Of a stretch of DNA of 24,750 nucleotides, positions 1-8,450 are shown piece by piece. The notes beneath the pieces were generated by a model. The model had not been told where the DNA came from. It was given only the letters and a program-made list of their open reading frames with translations, and ran no database searches. This stretch comes from an uncultured Muribaculaceae bacterium (GTDB lineage Bacteria > Bacteroidota > Bacteroidia > Bacteroidales > Muribaculaceae). The stretch is taken from assembly GCA_948788915.1 (NCBI GenBank), contig CAQFOZ010000033.1, positions 1 to 24,750 on the forward strand. Direction: 5' to 3'. The first letter of the stretch is position 1. Each line of letters opens with the position of its first letter. A program made the translations under genes and the position numbers.

Positions 1-2602
1 TGAAGCTGACAGGATATTTGACAGTATCCTCTACCAAAGCTTCCGGATCGTAAACAGGCCATTCGCTGTCTACAACACATCCATCATGACCGAGACGGTG
101 CCAGAACTCTTCTGCGATATGTGGCGCGAAAGGTGCGATCAACCGAGTTATGATATCCATAGCCTGTTTGTTGGTTGATTTAAGTGAAGACAAATCATTT
201 ACAGCTATCATGAACGCGGCCACTGAAGTGTTATAAGAGAAACTCTCAATATCTTCAGTTATTTTCTTTATAAGTTTATGTACTGCTTTGCGCTCCTCTT
301 TGCACATCTCCTTATCTGAACTCAGGTCGGCTTTCTCAAATAGTCCCCAAAGTTTTTTAAGGAAGCGGTTCACTCCGTCTATGCCATTTGTGTCCCATGG
401 CTTGGACTGTTCTACCGGTCCGAGGAACATTTCGTAAAGTCTAAGCGTATCCGCACCATAATGTTCTACAATATCATCTGGATTTACGACATTGAACATT
501 GACTTGGACATTTTTTCAACTGCGTATCCGCATATATATTTCCCGTCCTCAAGAATGAACTCGGCTGTATTGTATTCTGGGCGCCAATTGCGGAATGCTT
601 CTGTGTCCAGAACATCATTGGAAACAATATTTACATCCACTCTGATAGGGGTTGTGTCATATTCCTTTCTCAGCCCGTGGCTTACGAAAGTATTTGTATT
701 CTTGATGCGATATACGAAATTTGAGCGCCCCTGTATCATTCCTTGATTTACGAGCTTCTTGAAGGGCTCCGGTTCGACAACCATTCCCATATCGAACAGG
801 AATTTATTCCAGAAGCGAGAATATATAAGGTGTCCGGTGGCGTGTTCCGCTCCACCTACATAAAGGTCGACATTGCGCCAGTATTCATCCGCCTCTTTGC
901 TTACGAGAGCATTGTCATTGTGAGGATCCATATAGCGTAGATAGTAGGCGGAAGATCCGGCAAATCCTGGCATTGTACATAATTCTATCGGATAACCTTC
1001 GGCGGTCTTCCAATTTTCTGCACGTCCAAGTGGCGGTTGTCCGTCCTCTGTCGGTAAATAGCTGGAAACCTGTGGCAATTGCAAAGGAAGTGCGGATTCA
1101 TCCATCAGGTAAGCCACTCCGTCTTTATAGTATACCGGGAACGGTTCTCCCCAGTAGCGCTGACGGGAGAATATTGCGTCGCGCAAGCGATAATTAACCT
1201 TTACTTTTCCAAGCCCCTCTTCTTCAATAAAACTCTTTGTCTTGGCAATTGCTTCCTTAACCTCAAGTCCGTTAAGATCAAGTTTGGGGCCACATGAGTT
1301 GATCATTTTTCCCTCCTTTGCATCGAAGCTCTGTTCTGAGACATCAGCGCCTTCTATAAGCGGGATTATTGGGAGGTTAAAATGTTTTGCAAAAGCATAG
1401 TCTCTGGAGTCGTGTGCCGGTACGGCCATAATAGCGCCGGTACCGTAGCCGGCCAATACATAATCACTTATCCAAACTGGAATCTTCTTGCCGGTAAGCG
1501 GATTAATTGCGTAGGATCCTGAGAACACACCTGATACTTTTTTCTCTATCTGGCGTTCACGCTCTGTTTTATGTTTTACTTCTTCAAGGTAATCTTTGAC
1601 AGCCTTCTCCTGTTCGGGTGTTGTCAATTGGCCTACATATGCAGATTCGGGCGCAAGCACCATAAAGGTTACTCCGAATATTGTGTCGGCACGTGTTGTG
1701 AAAATTTCAAGTTCGATATCTTTGTCCGCCACCATAAATCGCATTTCTGCGCCTTCAGAACGCCCAATCCAGTTGCGTTGCGTCTCCTTAAGGGAGTCGG
1801 ACCATTGTACGGTATTGAGATCATCAAGCAGACGGGACGCATATGCCGATACGCGCAGGCACCATTGGTTCATCAGCTTTTGTTCAACCGGGAAACCTCC
1901 TCTTACGCTCAGACCTTCGCTTACCTCATCATTCGCAAGCACTGTGCCAAGCTGGGGACACCAGTTTACCATCGTTTCACCTTGATATGCGATACGATAA
2001 TTCATGAGCAGTGACCGTTGCTCCTTTTCTGACATGTTATTCCATTCCGTGGCAGAGAAAGTCAAATCTTTTGTAGAAGCAGGATTTATACCCTCGCTAC
2101 CATGCTTGGAAAAATGGTCAATCAGTTTTTTAATTGGGAGTGCCTTTTGCAGATCGTTGTCATAATATGAGTTGAACATCTGCATGAATGCCCATTGGGT
2201 CCATTTGTAGTATTTAGGATCGCAAGTGCGTACTTCTCGACTCCAATCGAAGGAGAAACCGATTTTGTCGAGTTGGTTGCGATAGCGTGCAATATTCTCA
2301 ACTGTGGTTTTTTCGGGATGCTGACCGGTCTGTATCGCATATTGTTCAGCAGGAAGACCGTAGGCATCATATCCCATCGGGTGGAGGACATTGAAGCCTT
2401 GCTGGCGTTTGAAACGCGAGTATATGTCGCTGGCTATATATCCGAGAGGGTGCCCTACATGCAGACCTGCGCCCGATGGATAAGGGAACATATCCAGTAC
2501 GTAAAATTTAGGTTTTGAGGGATTCTCAGTTACTTTGTAAATATTATTCTCGCGCCAATAATTTTGCCATCGGCTTTCAATTTCCTTATGATTGTATTCC
2601 AT
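1..2602 (-). CDS. leuS: Leucyl-tRNA synthetase, 3' end cut off by the window
   Basis: This is a cytoplasmic class I aminoacyl-tRNA synthetase that charges tRNA-Leu. Translation from the ATG at 2602 begins MEYNHKEIESRW. The HIGH signature appears as HVGH at residues 48-51, followed by PLG. The KMSKS loop is intact at residues 697-701 (bases 500-514). The long insert between them, including the GYGTGAIMAVPAHD stretch, matches the CP1 editing domain of bacterial LeuRS. The reading frame stays open to base 1, giving 867 codons. Bacteroidota LeuRS proteins are usually somewhat over 900 residues, so roughly the last tens of residues of the anticodon-binding and C-terminal domains lie outside. The gene has its own promoter at 2678-2708 and a leader of about 70 nt containing a hairpin. 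The family call is certain. Confidence 0.97.
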   Translation of the reverse strand, partial: MEYNHKEIESRWQNYWRENNIYKVTENPSKPKFYVLDMFPYPSGAGLHVGHPLGYIASDIYSRFKRQQGFNVLHPMGYDAYGLPAEQYAIQTGQHPEKTTVENIARYRNQLDKIGFSFDWSREVRTCDPKYYKWTQWAFMQMFNSYYDNDLQKALPIKKLIDHFSKHGSEGINPASTKDLTFSATEWNNMSEKEQRSLLMNYRIAYQGETMVNWCPQLGTVLANDEVSEGLSVRGGFPVEQKLMNQWCLRVSAYASRLLDDLNTVQWSDSLKETQRNWIGRSEGAEMRFMVADKDIELEIFTTRADTIFGVTFMVLAPESAYVGQLTTPEQEKAVKDYLEEVKHKTERERQIEKKVSGVFSGSYAINPLTGKKIPVWISDYVLAGYGTGAIMAVPAHDSRDYAFAKHFNLPIIPLIEGADVSEQSFDAKEGKMINSCGPKLDLNGLEVKEAIAKTKSFIEEEGLGKVKVNYRLRDAIFSRQRYWGEPFPVYYKDGVAYLMDESALPLQLPQVSSYLPTEDGQPPLGRAENWKTAEGYPIELCTMPGFAGSSAYYLRYMDPHNDNALVSKEADEYWRNVDLYVGGAEHATGHLIYSRFWNKFLFDMGMVVEPEPFKKLVNQGMIQGRSNFVYRIKNTNTFVSHGLRKEYDTTPIRVDVNIVSNDVLDTEAFRNWRPEYNTAEFILEDGKYICGYAVEKMSKSMFNVVNPDDIVEHYGADTLRLYEMFLGPVEQSKPWDTNGIDGVNRFLKKLWGLFEKADLSSDKEMCKEERKAVHKLIKKITEDIESFSYNTSVAAFMIAVNDLSSLKSTNKQAMDIITRLIAPFAPHIAEEFWHRLGHDGCVVDSEWPVYDPEALVEDTVKYPVSF

Positions 2603-2621
2603 AACGGTTGATAATTCTTTC

Positions 2622-2662
2622 TAAGTAAGTGTTACTATCGTTTAAATTTGAATACTTACTTA
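2622..2662. repeat. Inverted repeat in the leuS leader
   Basis: The arms TAAGTAAGTGTT (2622-2633) and AATACTTACTTA (2651-2662) are complementary at 11 of 12 positions, with a 17-nt spacer. The repeat lies between the inferred leuS start point and its ATG, so the transcript could fold it into a stem-loop. A closely related, more compact palindrome occurs upstream of the truncated RhuM gene at 21945-21976. Confidence 0.75.
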
Positions 2663-2677
2663 ATATATGATTTATTA

Positions 2678-2708
2678 CAAAATTAATAAAAATAAGTATA
2701 CTTTACAA
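2678..2708 (-). promoter_or_regulatory. leuS promoter (Bacteroidota -33/-7 type)
   Basis: Read on the minus strand, a TTG (2708-2706) is followed after 20 nt by TAATTTTG (2685-2678), which fits the TTG / 19-21 nt / TAnnTTTG consensus of Bacteroidota primary sigma promoters. The start point would be near 2671, giving a leader of about 70 nt before the leuS ATG at 2602. Confidence 0.7.
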
Positions 2709-2747
2709 TTTGCAAGTTTCTCTGAAAAAGGTATAAAAGTCTTATTT

Positions 2748-2782
2748 GTAAATCACAATAAAATTTATTGGTAAATCACAAT
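2748..2782. repeat. 12-bp direct repeat
   Basis: GTAAATCACAAT occurs exactly twice, at 2748-2759 and 2771-2782, with starts 23 bp apart (about two helical turns), in the AT-rich space between the GT2 gene and leuS. The core AAATCACAA also occurs inverted just inside the end of the GT2 gene. It could be a regulator site or a chance product of AT-rich DNA. Confidence 0.5.
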
Positions 2783-2823
2783 CTTCTCTATACACTTTCT
2801 TCTATTCCGGTTCTCGTAAAGTT

Positions 2824-3669
2824 TTATATATGGATACGTTTTTGTGAAATGTGGATATAAAGTCTTATTAGAGGCCAATATGTAATATTCATAATAGCAT
2901 TTGAAAACTTGGAAAAATGTTTTTGGGAATAAATTTTTTGTGATTTGTAAAATCTATTTAATCTATTTCTTGTCCATATAGGACCGTTGTCGCTCCCTCC
3001 TTCCAGATGTGTAATTTGAGGACCCGGGATGATGGTTCTCCGAATCCCTTTTTCATGTATGCGTTTTTGAAGATCCGTTTCTTCAAAATATAGAAAATAA
3101 TCCGGGTCAAATCCACCGACTTCGCGATAGACTTTCGCGGGAATCCATAAATCAGCACCTGTGATGTATTCTACAGGTATTGGTTCAGTGATAGTTTTAT
3201 TACGATAAGGTGGGAATTTATGAAATAGAGATATGTATCGGAATATTAGGTCTTTAAATAGCCTTTTGGGTGAGGGAAGGAAAGAGAAACTATGTGATGG
3301 AAGATTGTTGGAATCAAGGAGTATGGAACCTAAAACTCCGTCTTCTGGATGTTCTGATGCATAACGGTGGAAAATCTGAATCGTATTGTTAAGTAAAACC
3401 GTATCTGAGTTTAGGAGAAAATAGTATTCTCCTTTTGCATATTCTGTTCCAAGATTATTGGCTCTCCCAAAACCAAGATTCTCTTTGCTCTCAATTACTT
3501 GTACCCATGGAAAATCTGTTTCCAGCATCTTTACGGATCCGTCGGAAGAAGCATTGTCTACAACAATCACTTCATACTCCACACCGGTAGTATTCGCAAC
3601 AATAGAATCAAGACAGTTACTGAGCAGTTCCCGGGTATTATAGTTTACAATTATTATAGAAACGTCCAT
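2824..3669 (-). CDS. GT2-family glycosyltransferase (rhamnosyltransferase-like)
   Basis: This 281-residue cytoplasmic or membrane-associated GT-A fold enzyme probably adds one sugar to a lipid-linked glycan. The N-terminal nucleotide-sugar fold is clear: SIIIVNYNT at residues 4-12, VDNASSDGS at 37-45, and the metal/sugar-nucleotide motif NSDT at 87-90 in place of a plain DxD. A later TGADLWIPAKVYREVGGFDPDYF block and the acidic FEETDL segment match the acceptor/base region of WbbL-like rhamnosyltransferases. No membrane segment is evident. Its ATG (3669) sits one base after the stop of the flippase gene, so the two are translated as a pair. The sugar and acceptor cannot be told from sequence alone. 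Confidence 0.88.
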   Translation of the reverse strand: MDVSIIIVNYNTRELLSNCLDSIVANTTGVEYEVIVVDNASSDGSVKMLETDFPWVQVIESKENLGFGRANNLGTEYAKGEYYFLLNSDTVLLNNTIQIFHRYASEHPEDGVLGSILLDSNNLPSHSFSFLPSPKRLFKDLIFRYISLFHKFPPYRNKTITEPIPVEYITGADLWIPAKVYREVGGFDPDYFLYFEETDLQKRIHEKGIRRTIIPGPQITHLEGGSDNGPIWTRNRLNRFYKSQKIYSQKHFSKFSNAIMNITYWPLIRLYIHISQKRIHI

Positions 3670-3670
3670 G

Positions 3671-5116
3671 TCATTGATTTTTTTGTAATTTAGATATTGC
3701 GGATCGTAAGATATCGTTCAACGGATGTCCGGAAGGTGATCCTTTCCAAATTATTATTATTGTATAACAGATGGTTATTGCAATACCGATTGTTAAAGAC
3801 AGAATGTAGTTGATAGGTAATTTTGAAATTAACACCAATATAGGTATGAGTGGTATGAATTTGAGCGTTGAGAATAAAAACAGGCGGTAATCTTTTATGA
3901 TAGGAGCGATGTGTCGTACGGCAATGAACGATAGAACCATTATGGCAAATTCAGAACAGGCCCAAGTTATGGAGGATCCAATCGCTCCAAGTTGTTTTAC
4001 AATTAAGAAATTAAGTATAACACTGATGGAAGCTCCTATGCCTGAGTTGATTAAAATAGTTTTATCTTGCTTCATTGGGATTAAAATCTGGATTACCATT
4101 ATCTGTTCACAGCCGATTATCAAGATCAGAGGGATTGTGATTCTGAGTGGTATGATCGCACCTGCATATCCGGTGCCTGACAGAATATGTATTATCTCAG
4201 GTGCAAAAATGAAAGTCCCGATTATTATTGGCAATGCGAAAGTAAGAAGAATTTCGTAGCTTAACCTGATTTTTTCAGAAAACTCCTCCTCTTTGCCGGA
4301 GGATAATAAGGAACTCATCCGTGGAAGCATAACATTGGTAAATGCTGTATATATGCCTGAAAAAATGTAGTATAGCCGTGTTGCTGTGTAATAGTATCCC
4401 ACCTCTGTGTCGTTTGTCGCAAAACCTAAGAAAGTTGTGTTTAAAGTGGTATATAAAGATGTGAGAATCATATATGAACCTGCTGTAAGGAATGGTTTCC
4501 ATGTCGATCTCAGGTTGACATTGTGTATACTCAGTGTAACGAAATGACGGGAATATGAGAAATTGATAGTAGCATTCAACACCGTCATCAGGCATGTAAG
4601 CAGATAATATATAGCGATATCAGATTGCGCACGCACAAGTAAGAATATTGAAATTGCGTATGCTGACTTTACTATGATTGAGCGTACTGTGATAAATTTG
4701 AAGTTTTCCAAACCATTGTAAAGCCATTCGATGAGAAAGAGATTTCCAATAAGTTTGAATACCCCAATCCACATCAGATGGGAATTCTCTCTTAATTGTG
4801 TCACAGTAAGAGTTAATGTGATTACAATTGCAACTGCTATAAATGTGGCAATTGCATTCAATGTAAAAAGAGAAGAGAAAACGGTATTAAGTTTTTTACG
4901 GTCTGTTTTGGATGCCGCAACCTCCCTGATTCCTATGACGGATATTCCCATCATGGAGAATAGAACCATATAATTTATAATGCTGTCAATGAAATTGACA
5001 AGACCGATATTATCAACACCTAAGACTCTTGAAATATATGGATATATGATTAATGGGAAAATATAGTTGGTTCCTGTTAAGCCAACGCTGTAAAAAAAAT
5101 TCTTTTTAATTCCCAT
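3671..5116 (-). CDS. Wzx-like oligosaccharide flippase (MOP superfamily)
   Basis: This 481-residue inner membrane protein is nearly all hydrophobic segments, consistent with 12-14 membrane helices. It starts GIKKNFFYSVGLTG and continues with the IYPYISRVLGVDNIGLVNFIDS region typical of polysaccharide biosynthesis flippases (the PF01943 type). Members move undecaprenyl-linked glycan units across the inner membrane. It is the first gene of a two-gene minus-strand unit, followed one base later by a GT2 glycosyltransferase. A -7 box at 5160-5167 suggests transcription starts in the divergent space shared with rdgB. No polymerase, ligase or sugar-nucleotide genes are nearby, so the glycan served is unknown. 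Confidence 0.88.
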   Translation of the reverse strand: MGIKKNFFYSVGLTGTNYIFPLIIYPYISRVLGVDNIGLVNFIDSIINYMVLFSMMGISVIGIREVAASKTDRKKLNTVFSSLFTLNAIATFIAVAIVITLTLTVTQLRENSHLMWIGVFKLIGNLFLIEWLYNGLENFKFITVRSIIVKSAYAISIFLLVRAQSDIAIYYLLTCLMTVLNATINFSYSRHFVTLSIHNVNLRSTWKPFLTAGSYMILTSLYTTLNTTFLGFATNDTEVGYYYTATRLYYIFSGIYTAFTNVMLPRMSSLLSSGKEEEFSEKIRLSYEILLTFALPIIIGTFIFAPEIIHILSGTGYAGAIIPLRITIPLILIIGCEQIMVIQILIPMKQDKTILINSGIGASISVILNFLIVKQLGAIGSSITWACSEFAIMVLSFIAVRHIAPIIKDYRLFLFSTLKFIPLIPILVLISKLPINYILSLTIGIAITICYTIIIIWKGSPSGHPLNDILRSAISKLQKNQ

Positions 5117-5159
5117 TTGTAAATCCGATTAATTCTTTATTCTCCAATGGCCTGGAGTG

Positions 5160-5167
5160 CAAAATTA
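5160..5167 (-). promoter_or_regulatory. Probable -7 box for the flippase/GT2 unit
   Basis: TAATTTTG on the minus strand matches TAnnTTTG and would start transcription about 37 nt before the flippase ATG. No clear TTG -33 element is seen at the right distance. Confidence 0.45.
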
Positions 5168-5221
5168 ACAATTTTTTTGATATTTAGGTGAATACACAGT
5201 AATATTAATAGCGTAGTTTGG

Positions 5222-5238
5222 ATTGGAAAGATTCCAAT
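5222..5238. repeat. Short perfect inverted repeat upstream of rdgB
   Basis: ATTGGA and TCCAAT flank a 5-nt spacer in the divergent space between the flippase gene and rdgB. The size suits an operator or small hairpin. No regulator can be assigned. Confidence 0.4.
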
Positions 5239-5332
5239 AAGAAGTGCAACGGTCATCTCCTCACTCCTCCTCAAGGGAAGGTCGTGCGCCGAGGGGGCAA
5301 TATAAGGCAGTCGCTTTTCGTTACTAATTAAT

Positions 5333-5929
5333 ATGGAAAAGAAAGAGTTGCAGAAGCTTGTTTTTGCCAGCAATAATAAGCATAAATTGGAAGAGGCGCG
5401 GGCAATCCTTCATGGAATGTTTGACGTTGTGAGCCTCAATGAAATAGGCTGTCATGATGAAATTCCCGAGACCGCAGATACGCTTGAGGGTAATGCTCTC
5501 ATAAAGGCAAGGTGGGTGAAAGAGAAATATGGTTACGACTGCTTTGCTGATGATACGGGGTTGATGGTTGAGGCTCTTGGCGGAGCACCGGGTGTGTACA
5601 GTGCAAGATATGCAGGAGAACATTGTTCTTTTGCAGATAATGTGAACAAGATGTTGCGGGAGATGGAGGGAAAGAAAAACCGGAAAGCTTATTTTGTTAC
5701 TGTTATTGCATTGATTCTCAATGGTGAGACGACTGTTTTTGAAGGCAGAGTTGATGGCTATATAGCAACAGAGCCTCATGGCCACGGAGGTTTTGGATAT
5801 GACCCGATTTTTATTGACGGAGTTTCCAATGTTTCTTTTGCGGAGATGTCGTCAGAGGAGAAGAATGCTGTTTCTCATAGAGGACGAGCCATGAGGAAAC
5901 TTGCGGAATTTGTTAAGAATAGTGAATAG
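5333..5929 (+). CDS. rdgB: RdgB/HAM1 non-canonical purine NTP pyrophosphatase
   Basis: This 198-residue cytoplasmic enzyme hydrolyses dITP, ITP and XTP to monophosphates, keeping deaminated purines out of nucleic acids. The family signatures are all visible: the substrate loop FASNNKHKLEEA at residues 11-22, the metal/catalytic segment ADDTGLMVEALGGAPGV at 72-88 (ADDSGL in most relatives), GYDPIF, and the C-terminal SHRGRAM. The length is normal. It opens a same-direction run, with 28 bases to the PorZ-like gene, then the LRR gene and trmB. No canonical TAnnTTTG box was found upstream, so its promoter is unassigned. Confidence 0.95.
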   Translation: MEKKELQKLVFASNNKHKLEEARAILHGMFDVVSLNEIGCHDEIPETADTLEGNALIKARWVKEKYGYDCFADDTGLMVEALGGAPGVYSARYAGEHCSFADNVNKMLREMEGKKNRKAYFVTVIALILNGETTVFEGRVDGYIATEPHGHGGFGYDPIFIDGVSNVSFAEMSSEEKNAVSHRGRAMRKLAEFVKNSE

Positions 5930-5953
5930 TAAGTATTTAAATGTGAACTCTTA
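5930..5953. repeat. Weak third copy of the leuS/rhuM palindrome
   Basis: Immediately after the rdgB stop and before the PorZ-like ATG, the sequence AAGTATTTAAATGTGAAC resembles the AAGTATTCAAATTTGAAC core of the elements at 2622-2662 and 21945-21976. The palindrome itself is degenerate, with about 8 of 12 pairs. In AT-rich DNA this could be chance. Confidence 0.25.
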
Positions 5954-5957
5954 ATAG

Positions 5958-8450
5958 ATGTCAGATAAATTGATTATTAAATATATAAAGTATGTAATTT
6001 TTGCCTGTATCTGTTTACTTCCCACTGTAAGCCGTGCTGAGCAGTGGCGTCTTCATCCTACTTACGACGGTAATATTGAAAGGGTTGTGGATACTCCTGA
6101 ATTTACGTATTTCCAAAGCCATAATCAGCCTTTTGTGGAAGGAACAATGGCTCATTCTTCCGTATCTTGTAGCTTATGGAGGTTTGACAAGGAGAATGAG
6201 GAGATGGAGTGGTTGAATAAAGACAATATTCTTTCGGAGAGTATTGTACATACCATTGCATACAATCCTGACAAGGATTATGTTGTAGTTGCTTATGATA
6301 CTGGAAATATTGATTTGATCAATGATAAGGGTAATATTTTTAATGTTCCCGGTTTGAAATTATCTGGATCTGAGTTTTCTAAAGATGTAAATGGAATATC
6401 ATTCTCTCCTGAGACCAATGAGATTTTTGTCGCTACAAATTTCGGATTTTTTGTCATAGATGATAAGATCGGAGAAATAAAATATACAAAGGTATTCAAC
6501 AAAGAACTTAACGGAGTTGTCAGATTAGGGGATAAAGTGCTGGTTTCTCTCCCGGAGGGTGTGTATTCCGGTAGTGTCAAGATAGATAAATTTGAAGAGT
6601 TTAAGCTGTTGCCCGGATTTGAGTCCTCCCACCGCCTAATGCGGTTGGATAAGGACAAAGCTCTTGTGTGGTGTGGTGATGGATGGGATGGTAAAGTTTA
6701 TGCCATAGTCGAAAAGGGCGTAAGTTTTGACAATGTGTTTATCACCAATACTCTGCTCAAAGGAATTGAGTATTCAAAATCAGGAGCGATGATATGTGGA
6801 TATTTTGATATTTATAATGTCGACAGGAATCTTGACATTACCAATATATCCATTCAGGAGCCGGATAGGAATAGTATAGCAGGTAGTTGGAATGGATCAG
6901 ATTATTGGTTCAATAAAGGGAGACAAGGTTTGGTAATGAAAACGTATGGTAAGGACGGATCATGGACAACTACGATTAATGGATTGTTGCCAAACGCTTC
7001 AAGTGCTTTTAAGAGTGATAACTTGGTCTATCATCCAGATTACGGAATGCTTGTGAGAAATCATGGAACCAATGCTGTCTTTACATCTCAATGGATACCT
7101 GCTACAGATGTTGTGTCTTCATTAAGAGATTATGTCTGGACACCACGTTCGGCCGCTTATAAATCGCCTGATGATGCTTTCGTACAATGGAATCCGAACG
7201 GTATTGTGATTGATCCGAACAATACGGATCATGTATATAGCGGATCTTTTACACATGGTCTGATGCGTTTAAACCTTGCAGATCCCTCTAAATCGCTTCG
7301 TATGGGCAGATATGGAGATGAAGCAAACGGCCGCCCGGGTTATATAGGAGTATGTGAAGATATGAGTTATCAATTGTCATGTACTTTTTCAACCCCCGCT
7401 TTTGACGATTATGGCAATTTATGGGTTGCCCGTTATGATTATGACAAAGGAGAGAGTGGGAAAGATGCTTTTGAACTTTGGTACTGGACTCCGCAGGATA
7501 GAGCGGCATCAAAAGATTCCAACTCATTCAAGCCCTTGAAAAAAGTTGATATATCCGGAATAAAAGGAAGTGCGTTCCAGCAAATTGTTCCATTGAAAAT
7601 GAAAGGTTGTGAGAACATTCTTATGTGTATTACCGGAGAATGGAACGGAGGATTGGTTTTGATTGATCATAAGGGAACATTGGATGTTGCCGGAGACGAT
7701 GTTATAACAAATATTCCAAAGTTGAAAGACAACAGCGGAGCTGAAATAGACATTAATTTCTTGTTGACAGCCTATCAGGATAAATCCACCGGATTGGTAT
7801 GGATCGGTCATGAAGGAGGGGTTTTTAATTTCAAGCCAGCGGATCTGCTGAATAATGGCGGCATGGTTAACCTCGTCAAGGTTGCCAGGAATGATGGGAC
7901 AAACTTGGCGGATTATCTGCTTAACGGAATATCCGTAACAAGCATAACCTCTGACAATGCCGGTCACAAGTGGTTTGGCACCCGCGGAGGAGGTGTGGTT
8001 GTTACCTCATCAGACGGTACTGAAATAGTGAAAACATATACTACCGGCAATTCCAGTCTCCCGGACGATATCGTGTATGGAATTTGTTATAATCCTGATA
8101 ATAATTCTATGATGATTTCGACAGACAAGGGCTTGGCGGAACTTTATCTGTCTGCGGCATCTTCTGAGTCCGGTAAGAATAATGTAAAATCATATCCAAA
8201 TCCGGTAAAACCCGATTATTATGGGTATGTGACAATTTCCGGCCTTGCTGATAATGCATTAGTGAAAATAGTGGATACGTCAGGAAACCTGATAAAAGAA
8301 CTTGGTTTTGCCGCAGTAGGAGAGACAACGTGGGATGTTACCAATCTTAATATGAAAAGGGTTCCTACAGGTGTGTATTATGTGCTGGCATCGGGAGGCC
8401 CGGATCAGAATACATTCTCTTCTGTGTCTAAAATTTTGGTTGTAAACTGA
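5958..8450 (+). CDS. PorZ-like beta-propeller protein with type A C-terminal sorting-type domain
   Basis: This 830-residue secreted or surface protein starts with a signal peptide of about 27 residues ending LPTVSRA. The N-terminal half resembles the PorZ propeller, with phrases such as VVAYDTGNIDLINDKGN and FGFFVIDDKIGEI. The second half has two-component-regulator-type propeller blades (GLVWIGHEGGVF, HKWFGTRGGGVVV, GICYNPDNNSMMISTDKGLAEL). The last 85-90 residues, from SYPNPVKP to KILVVN, form an Ig-like type A C-terminal domain. In Porphyromonas gingivalis, PorZ helps attach A-LPS to type IX secretion cargo. Whether this copy does so is inference, since no other T9SS genes lie in the window. 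Its stop overlaps the next ATG by one base (TGATG). Confidence 0.8.
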   Translation: MSDKLIIKYIKYVIFACICLLPTVSRAEQWRLHPTYDGNIERVVDTPEFTYFQSHNQPFVEGTMAHSSVSCSLWRFDKENEEMEWLNKDNILSESIVHTIAYNPDKDYVVVAYDTGNIDLINDKGNIFNVPGLKLSGSEFSKDVNGISFSPETNEIFVATNFGFFVIDDKIGEIKYTKVFNKELNGVVRLGDKVLVSLPEGVYSGSVKIDKFEEFKLLPGFESSHRLMRLDKDKALVWCGDGWDGKVYAIVEKGVSFDNVFITNTLLKGIEYSKSGAMICGYFDIYNVDRNLDITNISIQEPDRNSIAGSWNGSDYWFNKGRQGLVMKTYGKDGSWTTTINGLLPNASSAFKSDNLVYHPDYGMLVRNHGTNAVFTSQWIPATDVVSSLRDYVWTPRSAAYKSPDDAFVQWNPNGIVIDPNNTDHVYSGSFTHGLMRLNLADPSKSLRMGRYGDEANGRPGYIGVCEDMSYQLSCTFSTPAFDDYGNLWVARYDYDKGESGKDAFELWYWTPQDRAASKDSNSFKPLKKVDISGIKGSAFQQIVPLKMKGCENILMCITGEWNGGLVLIDHKGTLDVAGDDVITNIPKLKDNSGAEIDINFLLTAYQDKSTGLVWIGHEGGVFNFKPADLLNNGGMVNLVKVARNDGTNLADYLLNGISVTSITSDNAGHKWFGTRGGGVVVTSSDGTEIVKTYTTGNSSLPDDIVYGICYNPDNNSMMISTDKGLAELYLSAASSESGKNNVKSYPNPVKPDYYGYVTISGLADNALVKIVDTSGNLIKELGFAAVGETTWDVTNLNMKRVPTGVYYVLASGGPDQNTFSSVSKILVVN

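Noticed and set aside
1571..2014. Long plus-strand open frame inside leuS
   Set aside because: It lies entirely antisense to a strongly conserved part of leuS. Its product shows no domain.
2622..2662. Invertible (phase-variable) promoter
   Set aside because: The arms are only 12 bp and the spacer 17 nt, far shorter than Bacteroidota invertible promoters, and the promoter box lies outside the repeat.
5137..5373. Minus-strand open frame in the space upstream of rdgB
   Set aside because: It overlaps the rdgB start and the probable promoter region, and has no recognisable domain or start signal.
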